The translations under genes were made by a program, and so were the position numbers. Source: Neobacillus rhizosphaerae (GTDB taxonomy: Bacteria > Bacillota > Bacilli > Bacillales > Cytobacillaceae). Taken from it: a DNA stretch of 64,000 bases. The stretch is taken from positions 1-64,000 of the forward strand of contig NZ_CALBWS010000025.1 of the NCBI RefSeq assembly GCF_937468385.1. The letters are read 5' to 3'. Positions 8,806 through 16,420 of the stretch are shown in pieces. Position 1 is the first letter of the stretch. The number at the start of each line of letters is the position of its first letter. Under the pieces are notes generated by a model. It saw only the letters and a list, made by a program, of their open reading frames with translations. It ran no database searches and was not told the origin of the DNA.

Positions 8806-9807
8806 TCATGGAGCAGGAATCTCCAGCCCAAAATGGTGATAAACAGCTCCGGTGACCACTCGTCCTCGAGGTGTTCGTTGTAAGAAGCCGATTTGCAGTA
8901 AATACGGCTCATACACATCTTCTATCGTTTCTGACTCTTCCCCAATCGATGCAGCAATCGTATCAAGACCAACAGGGCCGCCACGGAATTTTTCAATAAT
9001 TCCTTTTAATAATTTGTGATCAATGTGATCGAGACCAAGTCGGTCTACTTGGAGAAGTTCTAATGCTTCTCGTGCGAGGGAAAGGTCAATTGTACCATTT
9101 CCTTTTACCTGAGCAAAGTCCCGAACCCTGCGGAGAAGTCGATTGGCAATCCTCGGGGTTCCCCTTGCTCTTCTAGCAATTTCCGCTGCCGAAGGCTCGT
9201 CAATTTTCGTATCGAACAATTCTGCCGTTCGGATTACTATACTTTTTAATTGATCTTCCTTATAATACTCGAGCCGGCTTAAAACTCCAAATCTGTCGCG
9301 AAGCGGAGCTGAAAGAGAACCAGCCCTTGTCGTAGCACCTACGAGCGTAAATGGAGGCAGATCGAGACGTACGGACCTGGCACTAGGACCTTTTCCAATC
9401 ACGATATCTAGGCAAAAATCCTCCATCGCGGGATATAGCACCTCTTCAATCGTTCGCGGTAGACGGTGTATTTCATCAATAAATAAAACGTCTCCCGGTT
9501 CAAGCGCGGTCAGAATTGCGGCTAAATCACCCGGCCTTTCAATTGCCGGCCCTGATGTTGTCCGAATGTTCACGCCCATTTCATTGGCGATAATGACGGC
9601 AAGGGTTGTCTTCCCCAATCCCGGCGGACCATAAAGGAGAACATGGTCCAGGGTTTCGTTGCGAAGACGCGCTGCCTTAATAAATATTTCTAGATTTTCC
9701 TTGACCTGATTCTGCCCAATGTACTGCTTTATTGTTTGCGGCCGAAGGCTTTGTTCAATGCTTATCTCGTTCTCATTCACTTCACTAGAAATAATTCGTT
9801 CTTCCAT
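8806..9807 (-). CDS. ruvB: Holliday junction branch-migration ATPase RuvB
   Basis: RuvB is the hexameric AAA+ motor that drives branch migration of Holliday junctions with RuvA. The 333 residues show Walker A GPPGLGKT (60-67), Walker B LFIDEIHRL, sensor 1 and arginine-finger region GATTRAGSLSAPLRDRF. A C-terminal winged helix ends with RTPRGRV. Length and order (ruvA then ruvB, 10 bases apart) are standard. Confidence 0.98.
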   Translation of the reverse strand: MEERIISSEVNENEISIEQSLRPQTIKQYIGQNQVKENLEIFIKAARLRNETLDHVLLYGPPGLGKTTLAVIIANEMGVNIRTTSGPAIERPGDLAAILTALEPGDVLFIDEIHRLPRTIEEVLYPAMEDFCLDIVIGKGPSARSVRLDLPPFTLVGATTRAGSLSAPLRDRFGVLSRLEYYKEDQLKSIVIRTAELFDTKIDEPSAAEIARRARGTPRIANRLLRRVRDFAQVKGNGTIDLSLAREALELLQVDRLGLDHIDHKLLKGIIEKFRGGPVGLDTIAASIGEESETIEDVYEPYLLQIGFLQRTPRGRVVTGAVYHHFGLEIPAP

Positions 9808-9817
9808 GGGCCATCAC

Positions 9818-10429
9818 CTATTTTAAAAGCCGCTGGAGGGCTTTTTTAATGTATTGATCTGTTGACAGCTGTTCTTTTCTTAACTCAGGTGAAATCTTTT
9901 TAATTTCTTTTTCTGAATAGCCAAGGGCTTTCAAGGCAAGAATCGCTTCCTCAAAGGCTACGGTGCTTGATGGCTTTGGTAACGCGAATTTTTCTGCATT
10001 AAATAAATTCGGGAAATAGTCAGGGACGACATCCTGTAATTTTCCTTTTAGATCAAGAATCATCTGCCTAGCTGTTTTTTTGCCGACGCCTGGAAATTTG
10101 ACGAGGAAGCTTTCATCCTCATTTTCAATCGCGATGACTACTTGCTGGACTTCCCCAGACGCAAGAATCGCCAGTGCCCCTTTCGGCCCAATTCCAGAAA
10201 CATTTAATAATTTGGTAAAGAGCTTTTTTTCTTCTCTTGTTTCAAAGCCATACAGCGCGCTTACATCCTCGCGAACGTAATGATAGGTATACACAGTCAC
10301 CATTGTTTCCATTTTACTAGAATAAATAAACGGGTTCGGCGTTGATATTTGATAGCCAATCCCATTGTTTTCGATAACAATATATTCTGGCCCGACAAAA
10401 TCGACGGCCCCTCTAATAAATTCATACAA
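9818..10429 (-). CDS. ruvA: Holliday junction DNA-binding protein RuvA
   Basis: RuvA forms the tetrameric platform that holds a Holliday junction for RuvB. It has an N-terminal OB fold (YEFIRGAVDFVGPEYIVIE), central helix-hairpin-helix motifs (LLNVSGIGPKGALAIL and LVKFPGVGKKTARQMI), and a C-terminal RuvB-binding domain. I use TTG 10429 as start: AGGGGAG lies upstream and the protein becomes 203 residues, matching the 201 of B. subtilis. An earlier GTG at 10453 would add eight unconserved residues. Confidence 0.95.
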   Translation of the reverse strand: MYEFIRGAVDFVGPEYIVIENNGIGYQISTPNPFIYSSKMETMVTVYTYHYVREDVSALYGFETREEKKLFTKLLNVSGIGPKGALAILASGEVQQVVIAIENEDESFLVKFPGVGKKTARQMILDLKGKLQDVVPDYFPNLFNAEKFALPKPSSTVAFEEAILALKALGYSEKEIKKISPELRKEQLSTDQYIKKALQRLLK

Positions 10430-10534
10430 TCGAATTCTCTCCCCTAGTTTCACTAAATTTCATTCTACCATACAATTTTATGTTAGTTGAAGAAAATAGC
10501 TGCTAAGCGGAACTTCAAACTATTCGGAATTTGG

Positions 10535-10612
10535 ATTCGCTGATATATGTCACGAATTCGCTGATATATACCAAAAATCCGCTGATATCTTCCTAAATCC
10601 ATTGATATCCTT
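10535..10612. repeat. Phased ATTCGCTGATAT array (family C), 4 units
   Basis: Four degenerate units with core TTCGCTGATAT are spaced 21, 21 and 20 bases apart (C of the CGCTG core at 10538, 10559, 10580 and 10600). They fill the ruvA-bofC gap. The last unit is diverged (CATTGATATC). Confidence 0.75.
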
Positions 10613-10653
10613 AAATTGACTACATTCAAGCAAGCAGAATAGTAAATTTCACA

Positions 10654-10685
10654 AAAAAAACCAGGCTGATTAGCTTCTATCAGTC
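10654..10685 (-). terminator. Terminator of bofC
   Basis: Read on the minus strand, CAGACTGAT pairs imperfectly with ATCAGCCTGG and a run of eight T follows. It lies 17 bases past the bofC stop. Confidence 0.7.
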
Positions 10686-10701
10686 TGATTCAGGGATGTT
10701 T

Positions 10702-11262
10702 CTATTCTTTTTTTATCGAATATGGTTTAAATGTTTCTAAAACTTCGACATAATGATCTTTTGTTTTAATGGGGATGCCTTGAGTCAGCTCTTCTTGTTT
10801 TTTACTCTCTAACTTTTTTATATCTATTTGGAAAAAAGATTGAATGATTCTTGATTGGCCTGGCCTTCCGTTAAAAATAGTCAGCACACCAGCATCTGTA
10901 ATACCAAAAAAGCCATTTGCCTTCAGTAATGGGGAGATATCATCCACTTGTTTTCTAAAAACAAAAGTTGATTCATCGCTGTCTGTAAGCTGCCACTGGT
11001 CATATTTAGCCCAAAAATTCTCCATTAGCCAGCATGTCTCGTGGATGACTTCTTGACTGATTTCTCCATCAAGATAGACTCGTTCTAAAATCACCGTAAT
11101 GTTTAATGGTTTAGGCTTTTGCTGAGTTTGACGGCTATCCAGTTGTGCAGCTGTTACAGAGCCCGTTATCAAAACAAACGATGCCCCAAAGCTAAACATG
11201 AAGAGAATAACAGCGAATACAGGCATGCATAATCGAAACAATGCTATCCAATACTTCCTCAT
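10702..11262 (-). CDS. bofC: BofC, intercompartmental signalling factor of sporulation
   Basis: BofC is a forespore protein secreted into the space between the two spore membranes. In B. subtilis it restrains the SpoIVB protease and so times pro-sigma-K activation. The 186 residues have a hydrophobic signal segment (about 12-33). The mature part carries the family blocks ERVYLDGEIS, FRKQVDDISP, GFFGITDAGVL, FNGRP and QSFFQIDI. ATG 11262 has AGAGG at good distance; a GTG three codons earlier is possible. It is upstream of ruvAB, as in B. subtilis. Confidence 0.92.
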   Translation of the reverse strand: MRKYWIALFRLCMPVFAVILFMFSFGASFVLITGSVTAAQLDSRQTQQKPKPLNITVILERVYLDGEISQEVIHETCWLMENFWAKYDQWQLTDSDESTFVFRKQVDDISPLLKANGFFGITDAGVLTIFNGRPGQSRIIQSFFQIDIKKLESKKQEELTQGIPIKTKDHYVEVLETFKPYSIKKE

Positions 11263-11360
11263 GCTACTCACCTCTTATTGTTAAAAAATTGAACAATCTT
11301 TTCAATACTATTTTAGCCTTTTATTGCCTTTTTATCCGTAGCTGTATAAGGTAAATTTAA

Positions 11361-11388
11361 AAGGACAAAGCCCGGAAGCTTTGCCCTT
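11361..11388 (-). terminator. Terminator of coxA-like gene
   Basis: The stem AAGG.CAAAGC / GCTTTG.CCTT is followed on the minus strand by a T-rich tract, 15 bases beyond the stop codon. Confidence 0.65.
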
Positions 11389-11403
11389 GTTCAGGAAGTT
11401 GAA

Positions 11404-12099
11404 TTATTTTCCTCCTCTATTGAGCTGAATATCATTATTAATGTTGCGATCGCGGCCAAGGGTTCCTTCATCCGTTAGAACGGTTACCGTTCTTCCATTC
11501 GCGTAAGGCTTCACTGCATCTTTGATGGCCTTTTTTGTATTTGCTGCTTTCCCATTATCAATCAATTTCACTGAAACAATCACTGTATTTCCGTAGGCAA
11601 CGGATCTTACATCCTGAACATTATTGATTCTTGCTACCTTGTTTCTAATATTATTCGTTACATTATCTTGAAAATTTGGGTCTGTTGCAACCCCGGTATT
11701 TCCAATATTTTTATTCAAATGACCGTGATAATTCATATCACTGGTGCTGAAACGATCATCCCGTTGAAAAAAGTTTCGATCTTTCGAAGCTAACGGTGTC
11801 GTTGGGTTTTTCGGATTACCATTTTTGTCTCTTACCTGCAGTTGACTTCTTCTTTGTTCGTTTGTAACTTTATCCTCATCCCCGAAGGTACGGTCCATCA
11901 TATCGGTTATTGCCCCATCATTATCTCTAAATAAAGCATTCCCATTGTTAGGGTGGTTTTCATTGGAGTAATAACCAACAGGGCGTAACGGATTATTATT
12001 AGACTGATTCAGACCCGCCCTGCTATTATCCTTTGTGCAACCGACTATTCCAACCATCATTAAGGCCGAAAGAGGAATCATCCACTGTTTCTTATTCAT
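11404..12099 (-). CDS. coxA: YhcN/YlaJ-family sporulation lipoprotein (CoxA-like)
   Basis: A 231-residue exported lipoprotein. The signal peptide ends in the lipobox VGIVGC, with the lipidated Cys near residue 21. The mature part is Asn- and Asp-rich with low complexity. From about residue 140 it has a conserved YhcN/YlaJ domain (VARINNVQDVRSVAYGNTVIVSV). Proteins of this family are found in the spore inner membrane or cortex. The position two genes from safA matches B. subtilis CoxA (YrbB). Which of the paralogous family members it is rests on position. Confidence 0.82.
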   Translation of the reverse strand: MNKKQWMIPLSALMMVGIVGCTKDNSRAGLNQSNNNPLRPVGYYSNENHPNNGNALFRDNDGAITDMMDRTFGDEDKVTNEQRRSQLQVRDKNGNPKNPTTPLASKDRNFFQRDDRFSTSDMNYHGHLNKNIGNTGVATDPNFQDNVTNNIRNKVARINNVQDVRSVAYGNTVIVSVKLIDNGKAANTKKAIKDAVKPYANGRTVTVLTDEGTLGRDRNINNDIQLNRGGK

Positions 12100-12204
12100 G
12101 CGAAAAAACCCCCTTCAATAACTTCCTGAGCATGTCATCCATGCTCATTTATAGGGTGTTATTTTGTCAGGGATTTCATTCTGCCAGAAACGACCAAACC
12201 ATGT

Positions 12205-13194
12205 TCATATCAACTGATTTTTTATATGGTCAATAAATTTTTTTCTTGTATAAAACTGACCAATGGATAATTCCATTACCTGCTTAAATTTCACATGATC
12301 ATGATAAGATTTTTCACGAATCATTCTATTCCATTCCCGAAAAATATCGGCTGGATAGGCCAAAGCATATAAAAATGCTTCTTCGTGCAAATGCTTTCGA
12401 ACTTGCTTAAGACTCGAGAGCCTTTCGAAGGACCAGTCGATATATGGAAGAATCCGGTTCGCATATTGTAAAAAATCCAATGAAGGGATACCAATACTGA
12501 TTAAGTCAAAATCAATTAAATGTAATTTCCCCTCCTTATCACGTAAAAAATTATGATGGGCCACGTCACCATGAAGGATGACAAACGGTTCTCTGAGAAA
12601 AAACCGACGATTTTTTTCCATACCCTCTAGCGACCAATTCGCCCATGTCAACATTTCCGAGATAAACGGTTCATTCATAAAATATTTAAGAAAGGGAAGA
12701 TTATTAGAAAAAAGGTAGAACCGCTCCGTCCATTTTTCTAATAATTGACCTTTTGGGAGTAATCTTCGATAGCGCACTTCAAACGAGGATGTAATCTGGT
12801 GAAATTGATTGAGAAGCTCAATCCCTTCCTGGCGATTTTTTTGTGTATGGAAGGAAAAACCTGTTTTATTAGGAGGAATGTACTCGATACAGCCAAAGTA
12901 GATTCCTTCAAAAAAAAGCTCCTCTTTAACGGCCGGAGTTAAAAACAAATACGTCTTTGTAAAACCTTCTTTTCTAAGTGTGTCTGTAAAGGCTTCTTGG
13001 AGTCTAAGTCTTCGATTGGTATGATACCCTTTAATAATGTAAGTATTTTTATCCGTTTTTAGAAAAAAAACAGACTTTCGAATCGGGACCAGCTGGATGA
13101 TTTTTTCATAAAACTGCGACTGAAAATAAGAGAGGAGACGATCAAGATAATCATCGTCTCCCTTTCTGTTCATTGACGGGTTAATCGCTTTCAT
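12205..13194 (-). CDS. CotS-family kinase-fold spore protein, apparently catalytically intact
   Basis: A 329-residue aminoglycoside-phosphotransferase/CotS-type protein. Unlike many spore-coat homologues it keeps the catalytic loop HGDVAHHN and the metal-binding IDFD, so it may phosphorylate something. The N-lobe has KTDKNTYIIKG with a lysine in the expected position. The start is uncertain. ATG 13194 (MKAINPS) overlaps the safA stop by 14 bases, suggesting translational coupling, whereas the frame is open further upstream to 13245. The link to safA suggests a coat-assembly role. The substrate is unknown. Confidence 0.75.
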   Translation of the reverse strand: MKAINPSMNRKGDDDYLDRLLSYFQSQFYEKIIQLVPIRKSVFFLKTDKNTYIIKGYHTNRRLRLQEAFTDTLRKEGFTKTYLFLTPAVKEELFFEGIYFGCIEYIPPNKTGFSFHTQKNRQEGIELLNQFHQITSSFEVRYRRLLPKGQLLEKWTERFYLFSNNLPFLKYFMNEPFISEMLTWANWSLEGMEKNRRFFLREPFVILHGDVAHHNFLRDKEGKLHLIDFDLISIGIPSLDFLQYANRILPYIDWSFERLSSLKQVRKHLHEEAFLYALAYPADIFREWNRMIREKSYHDHVKFKQVMELSIGQFYTRKKFIDHIKNQLI

Positions 13195-15133
13195 CACGGT
13201 ATCCTGGCATACCATATGAACTTGTTCCAACCGGTCCCAAACCATATGGATTCATATAGGGAGGCTGGGCAGCATTGGCAGGTCCTGTATATGGAGCACT
13301 GTAGATTGGCGGGGTTGGCGGTACAAAGTTTGGTGTGACAGCGTTAGGAACCGCTTCAGCAAATGGCATCATCCCCGTTGTTGGCGCTGGTCCGCAGCCA
13401 CAGTCGACCATAGTACCCGTTCCTACCGGGAGTTCCTGAGCCTGGTAGCCTTGCATGTATGGCATTTGTGCAGGTACTGCTTGCGTAGCCTCAAAGTCCG
13501 TTACACCCATAGATTGTGGTACCGGGCCGTTCATTTGTGGGTAACCGTATGGCATTTGACCATATGGTGATTGCCTCATACCGTATGGTTCTCCCATTGC
13601 CGGAGCCTCATACATTGCTCCATGCATTCCTGGTGCTGCCTGTGTGAATTCAGCTGGATTTTGAGCTGTCGGAAAGCCTCTAGGTGCTGCTTGTTGGTAT
13701 CCTGCTGGATAACCGGCGGGCATCTGGCTGTAACCTGTCGGCATCTGACCATAGGGCGCTGGCATTTCTCCATAGCCTCCTGGCATCTGACCGTAGGACG
13801 CCGGCATTTCCCCGTAGCCTCCTGGCATCTGACCATAGACCCCCGGCATTTCCCCATAGCCTCCTGGCATCTGACCGTGGGCCGCCGGCATTTCTCCGTA
13901 GCCTCCTGGCATTTGACCATAGGACGCTGGCATTTCCCCGTAGCCTCCTGGCATTTGACCGTGGGCCGCCGGCATTTGACCATAGGCCGCTGGCATTTCT
14001 CCGTAGCCTCCTGGCATTTGACCGTAGGCCGCCGGCATTTCTCCATAGCCTCCTGGCATTTGACCATAGGCCGCTGGCATTTGACCGTGGGACGCCGGCA
14101 TCTGACCGTAGCCTCCTGGCATTTGACCGTAGGCCGCTGGGTCCATGTATGGTGTTTGTGCCCCCATACCTGCTCCCGTGTGATATGCTGGGTTCATCAT
14201 AGGCATTTGCGGCATAAAGGATGATGATTCATCTTGAAAATAGTGTCCTGGCATTACTGGTGCACCCATCATTGTTGGAGCAACGCCTGGCATTACTGGT
14301 CCACCCGTCATTGCTGGAGCAACGCCTGGCATTACTGGTCCACCCGTCATTGTTGGAGCAACGCCTGGCATTACTGGCATTCCGCCAGAAATTGGGGCAA
14401 CTCCTGGAGTACCATGTATCATTCCAGGTGTTGGTGCAAAAGCCACACCTTGTACTTGTGGATAAGGCATCATTGGCTGCACTGGGTAACCGCCATATGG
14501 CGGACAAAATCCAGGTCCTGGCATTACTGGTGTAACTGGAACACAATAATCAAATACAGGTGCTTCCTGAACTGGCAGTGGTGCTGGAATAGGCACTTCT
14601 TTGATTGGAATTTCTTTTTTGGGAATTTCTTTCTTCGGTACCTCTTTTACTTCAGGAAGTATGTTGGCAGGTTTAGGTGGAAGATTTGGCTGGACGGTCA
14701 TATTTGTCATGTTCGACATATAATAATTGTTAATATCAATTTCTGGGACTACTTGTAGAGGCATTTTAGGAGTGTAGGGTGCTTTTGGTGCTTCTTTTAT
14801 GATTGGCTGTTCTTTTTTGATTGGCTGTTCTTTTTTGATTGGCTGTTCTTTAACAATTGGCACTTCCTTTTTCGGTACTTCCTTCATTGGCACTGGCTTC
14901 TCTTTGGCAAACGGATGCTCAGCAATGGGAACTTCTTTTTTTGCTCCTATATTGATTGACCCTTCTTTTTTAACGGTTCCACTTGTGGTTGGGACCTTTA
15001 TTTTCATACCGGGCATAATCATATCAGGGTTGCTGAGCTGTGAATTCATCTTTTTCAGCTCTTCAAAATTCACGCCGTACTTCTTGGCGATCTTCCAAAG
15101 AGTATCCCCTTTCTGTACGATATGGATCTTCAC
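13181..15133 (-). CDS. safA: SafA, spore coat morphogenetic LysM protein
   Basis: SafA organises the inner spore coat and is recruited by SpoVID. The 650-residue protein starts at GTG 15133, set by AGGAGGG and by the conserved beginning KIHIVQKGDTLWKIAKKYG. Residues 1-48 are the LysM domain. Next come Lys/Glu/Pro-rich repeats (KKEQPI three times), 13-residue repeats of the type VMPGVAPTMTGGP, then roughly twenty heptads of YGQMPGG/YGEMPAA type. The Met/Pro/Gly/Tyr-rich tail is much longer than in B. subtilis SafA (387 residues). The C-terminal end overlaps the downstream kinase-like gene by 14 bases. Confidence 0.95.
   Translation of the reverse strand: MKIHIVQKGDTLWKIAKKYGVNFEELKKMNSQLSNPDMIMPGMKIKVPTTSGTVKKEGSINIGAKKEVPIAEHPFAKEKPVPMKEVPKKEVPIVKEQPIKKEQPIKKEQPIIKEAPKAPYTPKMPLQVVPEIDINNYYMSNMTNMTVQPNLPPKPANILPEVKEVPKKEIPKKEIPIKEVPIPAPLPVQEAPVFDYCVPVTPVMPGPGFCPPYGGYPVQPMMPYPQVQGVAFAPTPGMIHGTPGVAPISGGMPVMPGVAPTMTGGPVMPGVAPAMTGGPVMPGVAPTMMGAPVMPGHYFQDESSSFMPQMPMMNPAYHTGAGMGAQTPYMDPAAYGQMPGGYGQMPASHGQMPAAYGQMPGGYGEMPAAYGQMPGGYGEMPAAYGQMPAAHGQMPGGYGEMPASYGQMPGGYGEMPAAHGQMPGGYGEMPGVYGQMPGGYGEMPASYGQMPGGYGEMPAPYGQMPTGYSQMPAGYPAGYQQAAPRGFPTAQNPAEFTQAAPGMHGAMYEAPAMGEPYGMRQSPYGQMPYGYPQMNGPVPQSMGVTDFEATQAVPAQMPYMQGYQAQELPVGTGTMVDCGCGPAPTTGMMPFAEAVPNAVTPNFVPPTPPIYSAPYTGPANAAQPPYMNPYGLGPVGTSSYGMPGYRDESD
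13740..14140. repeat. Tandem coding repeat in safA (YGQMPGG heptads)
   Basis: About nineteen 21-base units, largely paired as 42-base units, encode alternating YGQMP and YGEMP heptads. Unit-to-unit DNA identity is high, with only scattered third-position and GCC/GAC changes, as expected for recent expansion by slippage or unequal exchange. Open frames in other phases across this stretch are by-products of the repeat. Confidence 0.9.
14245..14385. repeat. Tandem 39-base coding repeat in safA
   Basis: Three to four units of 39 bases encode VMPGVAP(T/A)M(T/M)G(G/A)P. The DNA core GGAGCAACGCCTGGCATTAC recurs exactly in the first three units. Confidence 0.85.
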
Positions 15134-15165
15134 TCTGATTTCCCTCCTATGGCATAAGTCCATAT

Positions 15166-15195
15166 AGTGTATGTGAAAATGGGCAAAGTGCTAAC
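15166..15195 (-). promoter_or_regulatory. Candidate sigma-E promoter of safA
   Basis: On the minus strand CATACACT (15173-15166) fits the sigma-E -10 consensus CATA...T, with a weak GCACTTT-type -35 about 12-14 bases upstream. In B. subtilis safA is transcribed by sigma-E. Only the -10 match is good. Confidence 0.4.
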
Positions 15196-15263
15196 ATTCT
15201 TCAGAAAAACTTATGCTAATTTTTGAAAAAATATGAATCCCCTTTTGATTTTATATTAAAACA

Positions 15264-15336
15264 GATTCGCATATATATATAATTTTTCGCTGCAAATTTA
15301 AGTTCCTCAGATATTTTCTACTATTTCGCAGATAAC
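15264..15336. repeat. Degenerate phased TTCGC array (family C), 4 units
   Basis: Cores TTCGCATATAT, TTCGCTGCAAAT, TTCCTCAGATA and TTCGCAGATAA start at 15266, 15286, 15303 and 15325 (steps of 20, 17 and 22 bases). This is a worn copy of the arrays at 10535 and 47919. Confidence 0.5.
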
Positions 15337-15348
15337 TATCTATTAGAC

Positions 15349-15384
15349 AAAAAAAGATACAATCGATTAAATTGCATCTTTTTT
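15349..15384. terminator. Bidirectional terminator in the safA-niaR gap
   Basis: The arms AAAAAAGAT.CAAT and ATTG.ATCTTTTTT form a stem with A and T runs on both sides. It lies 12 bases beyond the stop of the transposase-like remnant and may have come with it. Confidence 0.7.
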
Positions 15385-15396
15385 ACTCTTATTATC

Positions 15397-15545
15397 TCAA
15401 CTTTCGCAGAGTGAAATTAGTAAATAAACCTTGATATAACTAGGAAGGCCATAAATCCACTGAGCAACTTGACTTTGAATTAACTTTTTGATTTTCTTAT
15501 ACGTCTGTTTTAGAGTATCTTGAAGAAGCTCGATTAACGGTTGCA
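15397..15545 (-). pseudogene. C-terminal remnant of a transposase-like gene
   Basis: On the minus strand an uninterrupted stretch of about 48 codons, between an upstream stop and the TGA at 15399-15397, reads ...LLQDTLKQTYKKIKK..., then QVAQWIYGLPSYIKVYLLIS and LCES. The ending (aromatic residue, GLPSYIK, LCES) resembles the C-terminus of IS4-type transposases as I remember them. There is no start codon context and no catalytic region, so at best this is a decayed fragment. It sits where B. subtilis has its nad biosynthesis genes. Confidence 0.4.
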
Positions 15546-15575
15546 ATCAGACTGGATTTTGCCTTTTTACCCAAG

Positions 15576-15608
15576 ACCTGTCCGAATACGACCGGGATTC
15601 AGACAGGT
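15576..15608. other. Hairpin of unknown role upstream of niaR
   Basis: The arms ACCTGTCCGAAT and ATTCAGACAGGT (one mismatch) enclose a 9-base loop, followed on the plus strand by TTTTCACTTTTTGG. It could be a terminator or part of a decayed element. The rest of 15545-15740 shows no convincing gene. Confidence 0.4.
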
Positions 15609-15741
15609 TTTCACTTTTTGGCCCTCGACCCAGAAGGGATTTATCCGAATCTCTTTTGGAAATTCCACTAAGATGGTGGATGTTGTTCGACTTGGGGAGA
15701 ATATTGTTGAAATCACAAAGCAATATAAAATGGCGAATTTA

Positions 15742-15753
15742 TGCTAGAATAAA
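15742..15753 (+). promoter_or_regulatory. Candidate promoter of niaR
   Basis: An extended -10 element ATGCTAGAAT lies about 30 bases before the niaR start, without a good -35. In B. subtilis NiaR represses its own divergent nad promoters with nicotinate, but I do not see a clear operator here. Confidence 0.35.
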
Positions 15754-15780
15754 ACAACAGATTAAATCAGGAGGTACCCT

Positions 15781-16317
15781 ATGACTGAGCAAAAAAAAAT
15801 TTTAGGTGAGGAAAGGAGGTCTTTCATATTACAACTGCTAAAAGACAACCTTAAACCACTAACGGGTAGCGAACTAGCAACTAGAACGAATGTAAGTAGA
15901 CAAGTCATTGTCGGGGATATTACACTGCTTAAAGCAAGAAATGAACCGATTATCGCAACGAGTCAAGGCTATGTGTACTTAAAGCAAAACACCGGCACTC
16001 CTACAATCGAAAGGACAATTGCCTGCCGACATACACCTATGGACACAGAGAAAGAACTTAATTTGCTAGTTGACCATGGTGTACTGGTGAAGGATGTAAA
16101 AATTGAACACTCGGTTTACGGCGATTTGACGGCATCGATCATGGTTTCGAATCGCCAAGAGGTGAAACAATTCTTGGAAAACATTCAAAAATCAAAAGCC
16201 TCGTTATTATCAGAGTTAACAGATGGCATCCATCTTCATACCATTTCAGCATCGAACACAAAAGTATTAGATAAAGCGGAAGCAGCCTTAAGGGATGAAG
16301 GCTTTTTGATTGAATAG
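15781..16317 (+). CDS. niaR: NiaR (YrxA), nicotinate-responsive repressor of NAD biosynthesis
   Basis: A 178-residue repressor with an N-terminal winged helix-turn-helix (LTGSELATRTNVSRQVIVGDI, split at about residues 26-46) and a C-terminal 3H domain whose conserved histidines lie in ACRHTP, VDHGV and IHLHTIS. NiaR of Firmicutes senses nicotinic acid and represses nad and niacin-uptake genes. A perfect AGGAGG precedes the ATG. Its usual targets nadA, nadB, nadC and the nifS-like gene are not adjacent in this genome, unlike B. subtilis. It ends against a family A repeat. Confidence 0.92.
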   Translation: MTEQKKILGEERRSFILQLLKDNLKPLTGSELATRTNVSRQVIVGDITLLKARNEPIIATSQGYVYLKQNTGTPTIERTIACRHTPMDTEKELNLLVDHGVLVKDVKIEHSVYGDLTASIMVSNRQEVKQFLENIQKSKASLLSELTDGIHLHTISASNTKVLDKAEAALRDEGFLIE

Positions 16318-16318
16318 T

Positions 16319-16365
16319 AAAAGCGGAAACGCCCGCTGGAGCTGGACAATTCTCAAAGTCGAATG
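16319..16365 (+). repeat. Dispersed intergenic repeat family A, copy 2 (short)
   Basis: Only 47 bases remain. AAAAGCGGAAACGCC, the left end of the element, is joined to CTGGAGCTGGACAATTCTCA, the right end seen in copy 1. The interior is missing, so this copy looks internally deleted. It begins one base after the niaR stop codon. Confidence 0.7.
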
Positions 16366-16387
16366 ATATAAATTCTAAAATCTATAC

Positions 16388-16420
16388 AAAAGGACCCGAC
16401 ATGACTGGGTCCTTTTCTTT
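16388..16420. terminator. Bidirectional terminator between niaR and pheA
   Basis: AAAAGGACCC and GGGTCCTTTT form a perfect 10-bp stem with a 9-base loop, followed by CTTTT, between convergent genes. Confidence 0.88.

Noticed and set aside
13571..14224. Long open frames on the plus strand and in another minus-strand phase over safA (up to 217 codons)
   Set aside because: They arise because the 21-base tandem repeat keeps all phases free of stops. They have no ribosome-binding sites, and the LysM-containing frame is clearly the gene.
15541..15747. 68-codon plus-strand open frame before niaR
   Set aside because: It has no ribosome-binding site, overlaps a hairpin and the niaR promoter, and does not resemble a known protein.
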